Assembly (NCBI GenBank): GCA_011009095.1 | Contig: VTPC01000423.1 | Span: 179,419-243,418 of the forward strand | Direction of reading: 5' to 3' | Length of the DNA stretch: 64,000 nt | DNA from: Ignelater luminosus | Lineage: Eukaryota > Arthropoda > Insecta > Coleoptera > Elateridae | Shown: in pieces, positions 1 through 14,506 of the stretch | Position numbering within the stretch: the stretch's first letter is position 1 | Layout of the letters: the number at the start of each line of letters is the position of its first letter | The notes under the pieces: generated by a model | Databases searched by the model: none | What the model was told of the DNA's origin: nothing | What the model saw: only the letters and a program-made list of their open reading frames with translations | Made by a program: the position numbers and the translations under genes

Positions 1-378
1 TGCGCAAACAAAGAAGTCAGAACGCATTTGTTAAGAAAAGGTTCAATTACCGCTGGCCGAAAAGGATATTTTAAAAACAAAATGCTAAATACCTAACGTA
101 TTATTTATTATTGTTTCACTGAAAGAAAAAATAGTAAAATCAATCAAGAAAGACATGAAACTGCGCTTGTCTAATTTTGTTGTTGATTCACGTAAAACTT
201 TAATCCAACTTTATTTTCCTCCTAGAATGATTTAATGTAAAACTTTGATTATATTTATTATACAATTTTTTCTGTTCAACTTCTAATTAAATAAGTGTTG
301 CAGTGTCTCAATAAAAAGTTATTTCATGTATGTATGTATTTAAAACAACGAGAATAAATTACTCATTTAATATTGCTG

Positions 379-590
379 TAAAATGTTACAGGGAATATTT
401 TAGGTAATCTTGGCCCAAGTTCATAATAAAAAAATCATTATCATTGTTTTCTGTTTTGGAAAAACCTTTCCTTTACTCAAAAACATGTTTAACCAGTACT
501 ATTAAAAATTAAAAGTGACCATTTCTTTATTATGAACTTGGCCTAAGTGCCATTAAAATATTACCTAAGATAGTCCCCGTGACATTTTAC
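379..590. repeat. Short inverted repeat, MITE-like
   Basis: The left end (379-430) reads TAAAATGTTACAGGGAATAT and continues through a GGCCCAAGTTCATAATAAA block. The right end (522-590) carries the same blocks in reverse complement, including TTTATTATGAACTTGGCC and ACATTTTA. The arms are about 50-65 bases with mismatches and one small indel around a roughly 90-base spacer. The size fits a non-autonomous DNA transposon. No clear target duplication is visible. Confidence 0.55.
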
Positions 591-2951
591 ATTTTTTAAA
601 TACAATTAAGAAGTGATCGTGAACTATAATAAAGAATAGGATAATATTTATACAGACGAATCAAGCAGTTTTCTTCTTTTTTCCTCTAAGTAAATATAGA
701 GAGTTAGACATCTTCTGGTTCTTTTTGAAACTATAATTACTTTAATCAATTTCAATACATACTGCGTCATCTATGGACAATTATGTTAACTGTACAAGCA
801 AACCGTGTTCTTAAACTATATGGTGTAGAAAATAGAGAATAGTGATGCCAACTTTGTAATCCTTCTGGAACGTGAAAAATTAGATCTACTCTCAATCAAA
901 AGAAATCATAGTCTACGTAAGCACATAGTAGTAGTTGAATAAATGTGATCATAATGATAATCATTTTTTGACTTCATCAGATCATGCTTCTTTGAAGATC
1001 CAATCTTGCTCGCGATATTATAAAAAGTGACTAAACATTTCTATCATAGTAGCATTGAATAAAAATGCAAACATAATTACAAAACAAAAAATAAAACTGA
1101 AGTAAAATTTAGGAAAATCTTTACGAAAATTAAGATTTATCTTACATTGTTTTCTTTAAGTAATTTTAAAACCACTCTAAAATAAAATTAAAAACTAAAC
1201 TGCTTACTTAATACGCCCTAGTCTTCAATAAATAAGAGCTGAGCTTTGTGCGTTTGTATCAGGCTGCACTGCACAACCAAGCAAAGGCAACTTGAGGCAA
1301 AAATTACAGTTACTCAAATTAGAAATCACATTATTAAAAATGATGCACATATTGTTAAGCAATGAAGAAGATCTCGTTTTACAATAACAAAGAATCACAT
1401 AATTCACATAGGTATACTAATTCTACACTTTTTTTTCTGAATATGAGTGCATCATAACAATGCAAAATAAATAACTGAGAAGCAAACTCAAAACATAACA
1501 TAAAACCTCAATTAAGAAATTAAAATAATCAACACAAGCAAGTCAAAGAAAGTTCTCCAAGTTTAAATTTAAATTTAAGTAGTCAAATCAAGAAATTTAA
1601 ATTAAACTCTACGGCCCTAAAACACACTAGACGCAATAATGAAAGCTTTGGTCGACTGAAATTAGAATCAGGAAAGCAGTCTCAGGATCAAACTAAGCAG
1701 TTATACTTACAATCCAAATCTATCATAAACCACAAGACATTGCAAAGAAAACAAGATAAGATGATAATGAACAAAATTACAACTAAAATAAATATTTTGA
1801 TAAAAATCTATACACTATATTATAGGCTTTCATGACTGTGAGCTCAAATTTGCAAATAGGTATTAATAGCTAAAGGAAAACCACGAGACTACTTGATAAT
1901 TCAAATACTAAACCTTACAATAGCAAGATAGGGGGTTGAGGGGATTAAAACAGCAAGACGAACGCCAGCCCTGTTTTAATAGGTTTTAGAAAACTATACG
2001 AAATAAATCACTCATAGCATGCAAACAACAGCATTTAGATAGAGCAACACAAAAGCCCAATACATATTTTAAAAACCTGCGATAGTCAAGAATTGTCACG
2101 ATAGTTTCCAAAAGATGCGGTAATAATTGGCAAAGGATGCGTCACAACAAAATAAATAATGATTCACAGTTATCCAGTAAAATAAATAATCACCCATGGT
2201 TATTCAAAAGAATAAGTCAAAATTAGAAAACAAGACGATAAGTCACAACAGTGTCAAATGAGAAATGACAACTCAACAAATACTACAATGTCGCGATAGA
2301 TCACCCACAGTACTGAATGTGACAGCACCCAAACTAACAAATGTATGTATATCAAACTAAAATTAAGCAAAAATGTTTTCTGACAACAACACAAAAGTAA
2401 CCGCCGATTTACTACATACCAAAGTAGAAGAACCATAAAAATATAGAATACTGCTTGCCTCCACGCTATCATACTATCAATGAAAAAACTTCTGATTGGT
2501 AGCACGATAACGGACTATTTACACGTAGACACAAGCAATGATACAAAATAAAAAAAAACAAAACTGATTAATGCAGAAGTCAAACAGTACACAGCATCCA
2601 GTACTCCAGTACTATCTAAATTCTCAACGGAACATAAAATATAGATTCTAAAACATCTCCTGCAAGGCGCAAATTAGAGAACATAGACACAAGATAAGAG
2701 GCAAAACCCAAAAAAACCACAAAACTAGTATCAGATAGAAAAAAAAAGTCCAAAAATAGTCTACCAAATAAAAACACTTTCAGGATTGATAAAAAGTACT
2801 TTTAAGTATTCAGCAGGTTGTACAACTATTTGCAAATAAATTGCCATAATTTTTGCGTTTTTAGAAAAGTGTGAAACAGGCTTTAAATTACACTTTCATA
2901 GATCACCAAATAGAATTTATTCTAAGTATAGGTAATGCGTAATACCAACTA
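591..2951. other. No gene recognised
   Basis: AT-rich sequence with frequent stops in all frames. The longest open frames are under 90 codons, with low-complexity or hydrophobic translations and no family resemblance. No splice-linked coding pattern was seen. It could be intergenic or part of a long intron of a gene outside the window. Confidence 0.5.
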
Positions 2952-3520
2952 AGCGTAGTTTTACACGACAGTAAATTTTAACATAAGTTTCTGCATAAAA
3001 TTTGCCAAGAAATTTTGAAATAAAAAATTAAATAAAAATTTTTTTAAGTCGTGTTTGCTGTTTGCAACTAGTAATAAATTTTATGTAACATTTCTCAATG
3101 GCGCATGCGTGTTTAATCACATTTGCAAGTGACATCTCTGGATAATAAAATAAACACGAAAGAAATCATAACCTAAATTGTTAATTTGTTTGTTTATGTT
3201 TAGAGGTTACGAAAACGTCGGTTATATGAGGTTATTTGTATTTTACGAACGACTCGATCTCAACATAAAATACCATAAAATAGTAATATTTTACGTTCAC
3301 GTGATACTGGCGGTTTTGGTATACTGCGCATATATTGGCGCATATTTGAGAGAGAACTTTTTCATTTTTTAGAACAGGTTCTATAAAATTCTACAGAAAA
3401 TTTAACACGTAATTTAGTCAAAAATTTTGTATGAAAAATGCGTTTGCAACGGTGTAAAATATTTATGTAGAAATTTATACAAAATTTATGTTAAAATTTA
3501 CTGCCGTGTAAAACAACGCT
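2952..3520. mobile_element. MITE-like element with about 50-bp terminal inverted repeats
   Basis: The left end AGCGTAGTTTTACACGACAG continues as TAAATTTTAACATAA. The right end is its reverse complement, closing with CTGCCGTGTAAAACAACGCT. The termini match over about 40-50 bases with a few changes. The 570-bp body has no transposase-like frame; a 64-codon open frame at 3178-3372 lies inside it and looks fortuitous. The family is not identified, and the target duplication cannot be set with confidence. Confidence 0.6.
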
Positions 3521-6500
3521 AAGTAACAATTGTTACAATAATTGTGTTTTAGCATTTAAACCTCGATTAAGATTTGAATTTACTTGGCACAACTAACCCT
3601 TAGACTATCCATTTTAACCTTTAACACTTCGCTGATTAATCCGAAATGCCTTACCTAATTATCATCTAGACATCTAGATAAAATCCAAACAAAACCGAAG
3701 ATAGTTTGTTAGACGGAAGCAGGCTCCGGGAAGGTCCGAACCGATTAAAAAATCATCAGACAGACATGGACCCGGGAAAAGAGATGGCAAGAATTAAGGT
3801 CAGAACTACAAATCAAATTTTCTAGAGAGGACAGTTACAAATCAAATCCACGTTGAGCGACAAAACTATGTACTTCTGTTTTAAATTGACATTTTCCGAA
3901 CTTGCAGTATTTAATAGTCCAAAACCAAAAACAAGAACTGTCTGTTAGTTAACTCAAAACTGAAAATAGAAGTGTTCGGATTTTAACGAAATCTCATGTT
4001 TCACGGTTCAATTAAATAAGAATTGAGTTTATGCATCCAACTGGCTCTAACATAAGACAAGTGTGATAGGCACCGGTCTTTAAAGTTAAATCAATACTAA
4101 GCCTAGCGCAACAACAAAACAAAGTTTGTCCATAAAGGAAAAGTTCCAAGAATAATTTTTAATGTAGAAATTTAAACAGAATTTACTCTAAGATACTTGA
4201 AATGACAAAAGAAGATAAAAGAGGTATATACATTTCAAAATATACATAACTTATGGGCTTTTCTTATAGAACTATCTTATAGAATGTTGTAGAACTTCTT
4301 CAGACAAGATCAAAGAAGAAGAAAAAGAATACGTGTTATTGAACTTTAGTGGTAGCCGAACTCCAGAGGAAACTAGTACGCAAGATATGCAGAAGTTAGA
4401 CCCATAAAAGTAAACAATTTAACATCAAATTTGAAATCTTCTAGTCAATAAGTTCAAAACAAGAATTTAATCTTGAAATACCGACTCCAGAAATATCTTG
4501 ACTAAAAAATCTGATACGTACAATACAAAACATAAGATAACTTTTTTAAATATTACTAAACAATAGGGTCTAACAAACGCACAAATTATCCAGTCAGATT
4601 AAGTTTGGTACTTTCAACAGTTCTCGCATTTTTACCATTTATTAAACTACCTAAAAACGGTATAATTGTTAGCAAGAAACATTAAAACTGCGTTGTCTCT
4701 GATTAGTTTTTAAATGATAGTACGTATGTTGCTTGGATATATTTACACCCGTAGCCATAATAACAATCTACTCAGCTTTATTCGGTGTAGATAAAATACC
4801 TACATTAAAAATGTGAGACCACCCTTTGTATATTTACCACAGTACGGTCTTTGTATAAATCACAATAATTCAAACTACAAGTAAATTGAACTTGTATCTA
4901 GAGTAGATCTTAATTAATAATAATTTAATTTTTATTATCCAAACAACATATTACTATTGGAAACTTCTTTTGATATAAGTGGGTTTTGTAGAGATAACTG
5001 AGTGCGTAGATTACATTTATTTGATTAGTGAATCAGTTACATAATTAAACACTTTAAGACGCGCTCAATTTAAATCCTGATATATGAGTTGTAGAAATAT
5101 TCTTATAGAAGTTATTAAGTTATTGAAAAGGTTACTCGCCACCTACCGCATCAGCTTAGAATGGTTTAATGTCATTTACCTCTGAAAACAAAAAAAAACT
5201 TAAACAAGTGAAATCAGCACTTGTTTTATTTTATGGGAGTCAACTTTTTCAAACTAATAAACTGCCTTTGATCGATATTGCAAAAAGTTTTTAAGGTTAA
5301 CAAGTTTAGGTAAGCGCCAGTATATCATACTATTTATTTGTGTTTTACTATGCACGATAAAACCGTTGCTTTAAGTTAATTTGAGTAATAAAGGAATTAA
5401 CAAATTTATATAAGTAAACTACGTGTAATAAATTAACTCTTAATAAAAAATATTAGTTCAAGATCAAGGTCTTCCGCTTTGAATAACTGGTTTGGTTTTG
5501 TTCGTTTTTAACATTTATATCATTTTTGGGTATAATTAACTTTATTCTATGTTTTAACTTTTTATAAATACAATCTGCAAGTTTTAATTTGAAGTTTGTT
5601 AATTATGCAATGCTGTTGATACACTTGATACAGGAAATAAAGTTACCAAGAATAATTTCACACACGAGAAACAACCTTATTAACATTTACGTCTATACTA
5701 AAACATTTCCGAAAATTACTTTCACAACCTAACTCAACATATTAGTAATACTTCCAAGTATTAGCAGAGCTCTTGGTAGAATTTATAAAATAATGTTATG
5801 CAATACATTTGTACGTATACATAAATAAACAATTCTATGAACTTAAACAAGATGATGACTTTTTATCTCAGATTTACACATTTATAATTAGCAAGACTGA
5901 TCAATTTAGTAATAATAAACTAGAGCAGATTGGAAAATTCTGTTAATGTTGCCTTAATGACGTCAAAAGAATTAAAAATCCTTGCACTACTTTATTTTAA
6001 AAATAATTTTATGACGTGTATTCTCTGTCTGAAAGAGTTTGCTAAATATAAATTTTTCGTTTAACTTTTGCCAAAATTATTTGGATATGGTTATTGCTAC
6101 ATGTGGATAAAAGTAATTTACACATAACATTTGCATTTAGCAAGGTTGAATTTATTGCAATATTGCATATTTTAAGTTTATGCAAAATCTAATCAATAAA
6201 ATTCGTTTCGGTTTCAATTCAAGGTTAAATTCGAAAGCAGCAGTCGAATCGTGAAGGTTCTTTTTAGTTTTATTTAGTAACGATAGGAATCTCAATTTTT
6301 TAAAGTAAAATATTCAGTGAATAGTTTTTCTAAAATTAAGTTATTGACAAAAGTTTGAAGTTTGAGTTATGTATAGTATTTTAGAATTGGAATTTTCTGC
6401 TTCCGTTCGTTGGCGTAATTCTATGTTTAAAAATTATCTTAACGAAAGAAAATATTTCTTTGAAGTAATTTGTATTTTACTTTTCTTGTTTTTAGAATTT

Positions 6501-8780
6501 AGAATTTATACAGGATACTTCAAAATCATGAGAAAACTTGATGGTAGCAAAAATAAAAATTTGAGCTTTCTCCTGGTTCTTTATAGTATTTACTTTGATG
6601 GTCACTATGCAATGGCAGAGTTACAGCACAAGATTTGAAATATCCATTTGATCAGATTGCAGATATTTAAAATAGTATAGACACCTAAGAAGGCGAGAGA
6701 AACGGTTTCATTATTCATTCAAGGTAGTTGAAGTCATGATCCTGGAAAGATAGATTAGATAAAACGTAGGTAGTTGATGCGGAAATGTAGGAAGCGAGCA
6801 TGAGTGACGGTGTCATATGTGACGTCTATAAAGTTGGCAAATAAAAAACTAATAATGTCCAATCAGATGAATGGTTGGTTTATCAACGGAGACGTTGGTC
6901 CGCAGGCGACTAAAATTATGTAACGAATCAAAATCCTGGCCTAAGTTAACGAGAGCCTTATTATTAGAAGGGTTCTGTCAGGCTATAGATTTTCCCTGTC
7001 AGTGACCAAAAACAAAAAATTCAAGGTCTTATTAGAATTATACTTTTTTGTACCTGGGGTCGATACTAACCCTTTTTTTTGGTAGATTACATTACAAGAA
7101 ACTTTTGAATTTCTGAATAATTATTTTATTCACTCAAGGAATTTCTTTAATATCATGTCATGGAAGATCTTTCACTGAATACATAACATTTAGACAGCCG
7201 ATAAACATAATCAGAAAGTGAAGGAACGGATATCTATCCAAAAAAGGGGATTACTAAGTGCTTGGTATCCATTACATGATCTGCGTTTATCTATTTTAAA
7301 TACCAGGTAAAAAATGTTAGATTACAATCTTTCCGAATGTTAGGTGCTATTTCTTGGCGTTACTTTGGACAATTTCGAGACAATCAGAATTTAGGCAGTA
7401 TGCCTTTGAAAAACTTCGAGAAAATTTATGTCGACAAATGTGTCTTGAAGTTGAGAACTTCAATGGAAAATAATACTGCAACGCTGATTGTTACAAAACT
7501 CAAGTCTCGTTTGGACTGCGACGAAAAAGTTATAGTTGCAGAATGAGATTGGGTAAGAAGATACAAAACCATTTGCCTGCACTAACGATAACCGATAAGA
7601 TTGTCTTGTTAGAAAAACTATCGAAATGTACTTGTAGGACTTCCTTTTGCAAACGTGTCTCTGTAACCAAGAAAATTCGTTCAGAGATGTAGTGGTTATA
7701 TCTATGCTTAAAGTGTGATTATCAACGACAATGAAGTTTCAAAGCATTTAGTTGGTAAGACAGTTTATAAATATTCTGAGAAAAGGCCGGCGATCTTGTT
7801 AATTAATTACAAAGGCAAAACGTTAATTAATAATTATGTATCTTAAGTCTTTAAAATCTGTACTGCACAGTAACTTAGACTGTACTGATACGGTGATTTG
7901 AACGGAAAACGTAAGTAGATATTATTATATGAAATACTTAGAACGAAATACTGCAAACAGCAGACAACTTTTAAAGTAAATTATCGAGAACGTGGTAACT
8001 GGGAAGGGGCGTTTTCGTCTATTTTTTGTATAATTATTCTACTTCGAGAACTTTAAATTGGAAGAGCAGTAGAAAGCATTCACTTTTCTGCAAGGGTGAC
8101 TATGCTTGCCATATGGAACAGATAGAGTGATCGTGTACGAGTAGAACCCTCGCGATATTCTCGAAAAAGAAAATATTCCCTCAGAGTGGCAACACTGCCA
8201 ACAAGACAAGTGGTGTGAACGAGGTACTGTGCTTTTCTTTTCCTTGACCGACCAATGGAAACGCTACTTTCTAAAATCACAGCTGATCACACGTCTTTAT
8301 AACTCTTATCTGTTTGGCGCGAGAAGTTTGGAGAAAATTATTGTATCATTATTGTCTATTGGGGTATGTTTCAACCCAGAAAATCATGGTTCCTTTCACC
8401 ACTAACACTGCTGACTGTGTTGTATTGAATAAAGCACTGAAACAGATTTATTTTTTGCCGGCTTGTTATGTCTCTTAACTATAAACAATGAATTCTAACG
8501 GCAGTAATATTGAATCATAAAATAGATTACTTTTAGTGATTCAGCAAAAATTAATTTAAAGAAAACGACAGAGTAATTAGGAATAAATTAATAGTAGCAA
8601 GTAAGATCGTTTAGTATTAGAATGCATTTAATCTAAAACCACAAAAGAATGAAGTAAGGCTTACTGTTTCCTCCACCCACAAAATTCTGATTTCATTTTT
8701 AGTGTAATGCCATCGACCTTTTATTTAATTATTTTTTTATTCCTGGCAGGCAGTTTTTCTAAATAACGTTATGTCCAGTT
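3521..8780. other. No gene recognised
   Basis: About 5 kb of AT-rich sequence. Short open frames, such as an 89-codon frame at 6369-6638 and a 69-codon frame at 7337-7546, have no recognisable domain and no convincing splice partners. No repeat with clear termini was found by eye. Confidence 0.45.
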
Positions 8781-8781
8781 T

Positions 8782-9370
8782 TTTTCAATTAATAAAGGTG
8801 TACCTCAAGGATCAATCTTTGGACCTCTACTGTCTACTATTTATATTTCTATACGTTCACGCTTTTAACATTTTTACACAGATGATTCTCAGTTATAGAA
8901 CTCTTTCTAACCTGGTAAAATTTTAGATGCCTGCAATATTCTATAAATCGTGATCCAAGTTATCTATTTGAAATTTCGAAAAAAACATGAATTACAATTT
9001 AATGGTAAAAAGTCTACGTTTTAATATCAACTAGTGATGCTGCAAAAAATCAAGAGATTTAGGCGTTACGTCTGTAAATGCCTGCAGAGCACTCATTGCA
9101 ATTTAAGGCTAATATTTCAAAGTCGTCATTAAATCTTAAATAAGAAAATGTTATGCAATTTTTGTTACAATAGAGTTAAGTGAAAGAGCAGCTTATCCTA
9201 GTCAACAGATAAACAAACAATCTTGCTCGGGTTCATTAAGGCTTCATAGAATGTCTTACAATGTAATCAAACTGACAAATATACAATTTTCTAAATCATC
9301 TCACTTCTAGACATCTGTTTTCTAGCAATCTGAAATCAGAGAAATAAACACTTAATTCTCTCGAGAATTT
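8782..9370 (+). mobile_element. Degenerate LINE reverse transcriptase fragment (Jockey/CR1-like)
   Basis: Translation from 8788 gives KGVPQGSIFGPLL, a clear version of the GVPQGSxLGPLLF block of non-LTR reverse transcriptases. Next come TDDSQL (a changed form of the ADDTQLY active-site block) near 8879, KKHELQFNGKKS near 8980, and the RDLGVT block near 9057, followed by frames resembling the thumb region. The order and spacing match the RT palm and thumb of Jockey/CR1-type LINEs. Several stops and frameshifts show it is long dead, and no 5' part or poly(A) tail is evident. The clade is inferred from motif style only. Confidence 0.7.
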
Positions 9371-12300
9371 CTTTTACTTGAATAAATATAGTTAAAGCTC
9401 CATTTATTATTCGTTGACCCGAAAATATGCCGGTATATTCAAGATTGTCGTTTAGTTTTACAACAGTAAAGCGTATTTAGACTGGTTAAGAGACGGGGTC
9501 GTAAATCGTAAAATAAATCGCATGTTGAAGAAAGTTAATAATTGCAAGGTTAATTGGAAGAGTGAAGCATCGCTATAGGAGTGAATCGAGTCACTCAAGT
9601 GGAGAGTCAGTCGCTCAAGGACGAGATGGCTTGAATACGTTGTAGTTCACAACAGGCTTATCAGAAATACTCTTTTAGTTTAGAAATATCACACTATCTA
9701 CATAAATCAAGCTTTCTTGAACGATTTGAGTTTTCTGATTAGACCCACAAATAAATTGATTCAAATCGTACTTTCAGTTAGATTTTAAATCCGTGACTAT
9801 GAAGAAGAACGCTCTAAAATTACCAAAAAAAATGATACCAACGTGATTTCTACAAGTGTCTTCACTATTCATGTAAGAAGATTTGATTATTTAAAAGTGA
9901 ATCTTGCGTTTGCAAAATTTAATTCTGTTTAGAGTAATCTTTTATCTTGTTCGTGTACTATTACAAATACATATTGGGTAAATAAGGAAGTGGTACAAGG
10001 TAAATCTACAGACACGTACTTTAATATACAGAAGTAATCTTGATATGCCTGAACTCGTGAACATTTCTTTCTTTTCGATGTGAACACTATTAACACAATT
10101 TCGTGGATCTTAAGAATCTAATTTACAGATTTTAAAGACCGGTTTCTAGTCTCTTCATTAAATTTAAATATGCCAAGCGATTTTAACCTTTTTCTTCTTG
10201 TCAAGGTCAAATAAAGCTATGTTTAGATTTTTAAAGAAGCTTTATTAGTTAGAGAAAGGAAAGTAAAAACTCCACCTTTTTCTTTATCGTTGGAACAAGC
10301 TTAGTCTATCGCTAGGCCGTGCAAACGAGGCAACTTACCATGGGCGCCATACTAACTAGGCACCGCGACAACTGCTCTGCTTACCACACGAAAATGTCTT
10401 GAGAAATTCTACCAACTAGAGCCGGTAAAATGTTTCAGTGATGTGACTTCACCGATTGGTGCCTTGGAATTGACATAATTTAAACTTATTTAGACACTTG
10501 AGCTAAATTCTTATTTGGTACGAGATTTTGTACCAATTGGGGCTCACTCACCTTCGATTTCCATTTGGCTAGTATTACAAATTTTTTGGCCAAATCTTAG
10601 TATGGTTTTAAAGTAACAAATCCAAATTTAAATATTTTCAATAAGCTAGGGTTGTGTCCAGCACTTTACGCCTTGTCGGGATACCGGAACGTTATTTCGG
10701 AGTCCGAGGGGGACTTTCTATGCCTGGTTTGGAGCCTCTCGCATGTCTGTTTGGAAGTCCGGATTTTTCTTTGCTTTTTCAGATTATCTCGTATTCGATT
10801 ATAGGAAACATGGCAACCCCAGAGTAAGCTAACATAGAGCATATTAATCGCTAATAGAACAATTTATGTTTAATTTTAGAATAAATAATATTACAATTCC
10901 TAAAAAGCAGGTCGAAAGAAACATACAATGGTAAATGAAACATAAATGCTGTTAAAAATCCTAAAAGTGTTTTGAAGAAGCACCCTTGCTTTGACGTATT
11001 AAATAATACTTACGAGGACAAATGCTATAACGTATAATCTATTTCGAATTAAAAGCACAAATCGATGGCCACAGAATATAATTAAATAGACAAAAACTTA
11101 TTATTTTTCCATTAAAAATTACATTCAGATTTTCTACGTAGTATTTGTAATTATCATGTGCAACCATTCATTAACCTATTTATCTAACCTACATTATTTA
11201 TTAAAAGTCTTTGATTCTTTGATTGTGAATACAGTCTGATATAACTTCTCAGGTAATGATATCGTACTGACTGTAGAGATTGGATAGAAAATTTTAATAT
11301 TGCCGTCTTGGAACTCTCGAGAGTGGAGATTAACTTAAAAAAAATTATCTGAGCATGCAATAATCGACGTCTGGCGCCTACAAGATTTTTAAAAGAAATT
11401 GGCAGAAATTATGTCTGAAAGGAAAAAATCGATTTGATTTTATCTGAGAATGTGGCATTGATTGAATATTATTTCATTGATAGGTATGCAATGAAACACT
11501 GTAATGACATAATATTGCAATTGAAACCTCCAAATACAAAGATAATGACGGGTACACATTAAAATATCTTAGATAACGTTTCACTTTTCTACTATTTTAG
11601 AATGGGTTAAAGAAATTTTGTTCAGAACTGACTGAACAACGTTTTAGGCAAGTAAAAGGTTATTATTAATCATTATCATTATCTTTTGTGCTAATTATAA
11701 TAAAATATAACTTAAACTTTGGAATACTAACTATAGACATGCAGTAATTAGGAAAAATTGAAACTATAAAAATTGAAACTCGATAAAACATATTCATATT
11801 GTCTACTTGATAAATTTTTATTTCAACACCGCTTATTAGTATGAACGCATTAACTATGGCATTCATTATCACGCGAATGTAATTGTCTGTGATTACAGTC
11901 ATGAGTTTACTTGTAAACGTTATTTCCACGTGTTACACGTGAACTATACATAACAGGCATATTCCTGTAATGATACCGTAATTATTTATAATTGGAAGAA
12001 GAATACAGTATTCCATATTTTGAAAAACCACAGTGTGCGGCGACTATCTCGTTTCAGAATCAGAATGTAAAATGGAATTGAAAATAAACTTTTTAATTTT
12101 TAATTGTGGTTACTGTTAATTCCGCAGGTGACATTGAAGATAATGATAATAATTATTATTACTAAAAAACTTACATTACTTATTTTTACAAGGTAATTTA
12201 ATGACTGATAACACTAATAATGCACATAACAACTAATATTAAATGATAATAATTAAAATGCACATATGCACACTACATAACTAGTTTTAACTTTATCTTT

Positions 12301-13440
12301 CCAATTTCCATACTGTGTAAATAAAGTCATACCTATAATGAATTCTATTTTTACGTAATCTCTGTAAATTATTAATTTAAAATAAACACCTTAATAAATC
12401 TTAATAAATGTATCTAATTAATTATTTCTATAATTTCAAATGGAATTTTACAGAAACTTACTACTTCTAAAAATAATTCTGAATAGATGTCTTTATCATT
12501 TCAGCACAATAAAATTAATACTGACTTCAAGATAATTCATATGTCATGCTAATAATAATAATAATTAAAAAGGATATTATCAGGTATAAAATAATAATTA
12601 AAAATATTATAAAGTTAACAGTACTATTGTATTGTACTTAATTTTTAAACCTTGGTTTATTGCGATGAAAACAAATAAAATTATCAAATGGTTTAACGAC
12701 CTGAACTTTAATCTTTATTTCATGTTTTTTATTTTGGTAAAATTAGATTATTAAAAGGTAATCAGATCAGTCAAATTGAATTAAAGAAGAAATTAAATTC
12801 ACCATAAACCAAACACATGGAAAGCTAGTGATTGTTATATTAGAAAACTAAAATTAACTTGAAATTATAAATTTAACTTTTAAGTTTTAATTTTCAGGGA
12901 AAAGTTAACGTTAACATTGTAATTTTTCATAAACTATTAATGTGAATAAAAGTATAGGTTATCAAACTCTACGCCATCTAGCAAATGCTAGTTACACTCA
13001 ATACGTCTCAACTGGCTTGTTATACAGGTTTCTTCTTTATTTAGTTGAACAAAAACAAAATACCATCCATCACAAGAATAGTTTTCTGTTTACAGTTTTA
13101 TAAATTATCTAAAATTTATTCCTCAAATTCCTTAAAAAAAAACAAAAACACCAACAAATTTATTTCCGAATACATAAGCGACTATTCATGAAATAACAAA
13201 TGAAGATGAAAAACTCAATGATACCGTTCTTGTGTCTTTAAGTCTAAAGAGAAAAAGAAATGTTGACGATGTAAAAAAGTTAAACAATATTGCTTTATTT
13301 GGTAAATATCGCGATAATTAACGGTTGGCTACAATTTAAAATAGATGCATACAAGAAATGCATAAGGAAAAACGAAAAAGAACAAATTTACTAGAATTTA
13401 TCTATCTTTGATATACTAGTAAATACCTATTTTGATGAAG
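9371..13440. other. No gene recognised
   Basis: AT-rich sequence. A patch near 10260-10780 is somewhat GC-richer but shows no coding pattern in any frame that I can recognise. From 12100 to 12700 the sequence is extremely AT-rich with short TAA/TTA runs. Confidence 0.45.
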
Positions 13441-13975
13441 GGCAGAAACCAGACTCGTAGCCAGGAATGCCAATAAAATATCCTCTGTGTTTACGTTCAT
13501 AATGGAATACACACCTATACTTGATTAATTTTCAATCCTTAAATTGGAAAGTGAGCTCTTAGTAGCTGCTCTGCCATTGCTTCACCCTCTGTTTTCTTTA
13601 GTCACCTGCTGAAACTTCCAAAGTCGTAAAAACTTCTGCCTTTCGTGTGAGAGTACACATTGGAATCTGGCACAAATGTAATTACTATCAATCTGCTCCA
13701 GCTATTCCTTTTTTCCTTTACAATGGCCTTGTTGCACGCAAGTTCCCTGTACTCGCTTTCTGTTCCTTCTGTTCTTGTTCTCTTGAACAGTTTGTGTACT
13801 GTTTTTCTCTTTTCAGAAAAGTCCTCGTTCCATCAAACTGCGTTGGTTACGTCCAACTCTATTTGAAGGCAGTTTTTGTTGTTAACTGTGATGATGGCCT
13901 TCTCCATTTACTCTACGGCACCTTCAAGATTTTTCTTCCTTAATGTTAACTTCAACCCTCTGAAGATTTTGATTA
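13440..13975 (-). mobile_element. Degenerate LINE fragment, endonuclease-RT linker region (R1/LOA/Jockey-like)
   Basis: Minus-strand translation across about 13740-13860 gives KTVHKLFKRTRTEGTESEYR followed by ACNKAI and KKRNSW. This matches the LFNRAR...Y(K/R)xALTxYNKxIRxAKRxSW block that lies between the endonuclease and RT domains of R1/LOA/Jockey-type LINEs. A second fragment of the same family lies at 34200-34830 in the same orientation, with matching DNA over several hundred bases. The frame shifts within the segment, so this is an old, truncated copy. Confidence 0.65.
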
Positions 13976-14430
13976 AGATCTGTCTTGAAAGAGCCCCAAG
14001 CATTTTTCTAGGGTTGCAGTAAACCATCTAATACCATCCTTTTCTGAAGTTTTGTTATATCAAAACGGATAATTCTGTGGTTGGAACAACACTTTTCACT
14101 TTTTAATAAAGCTAGCCTAGTTATAATTATTATGATGTCAATATAACTTTCTGCTTATCGTACGTAACAAAGGTAGTAAATATATTTATTGATGGTTTAA
14201 TAATTACATTTTTTTAACAATAGTGTGTGCCACAAATTGTATTACACTACTATTTTATTTACTGTTAGTTTAACTATAATAATTATAAATTTCTATAACT
14301 TTATATTATATACAGGGTTAGTAAAAGAATTAAGATATTAAACAAAGTAAAAGAATAAGAAATTAAGAATATAACTAACATATAAAAACAATATTAAAAG
14401 TTGAATTTATGAGCAATATCTAATCTTTTC

Positions 14431-14506
14431 TTGACACCTACAATTCGGGGGAACCAACTACCAGAGTCATATGCTCCTTATCTAACATGCAAACCAGGCA
14501 TTGCTC
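14431..14506. repeat. Dispersed repeat, copy 1 (partner at 43404)
   Basis: A stretch beginning TTGACACCTACAATTCGGGG and carrying ACCAACTACCAGAGTCATATGCT recurs in diverged form at 43404-43478, in the same orientation. It lies just downstream, on the minus strand, of the LINE RT fragment at 15430-15715, so it may belong to a LINE 3' region. That link is an inference. Confidence 0.45.

Noticed and set aside
6369-6638. 89-codon plus frame
   Set aside because: AT-driven composition, no domain and no credible splice partners.
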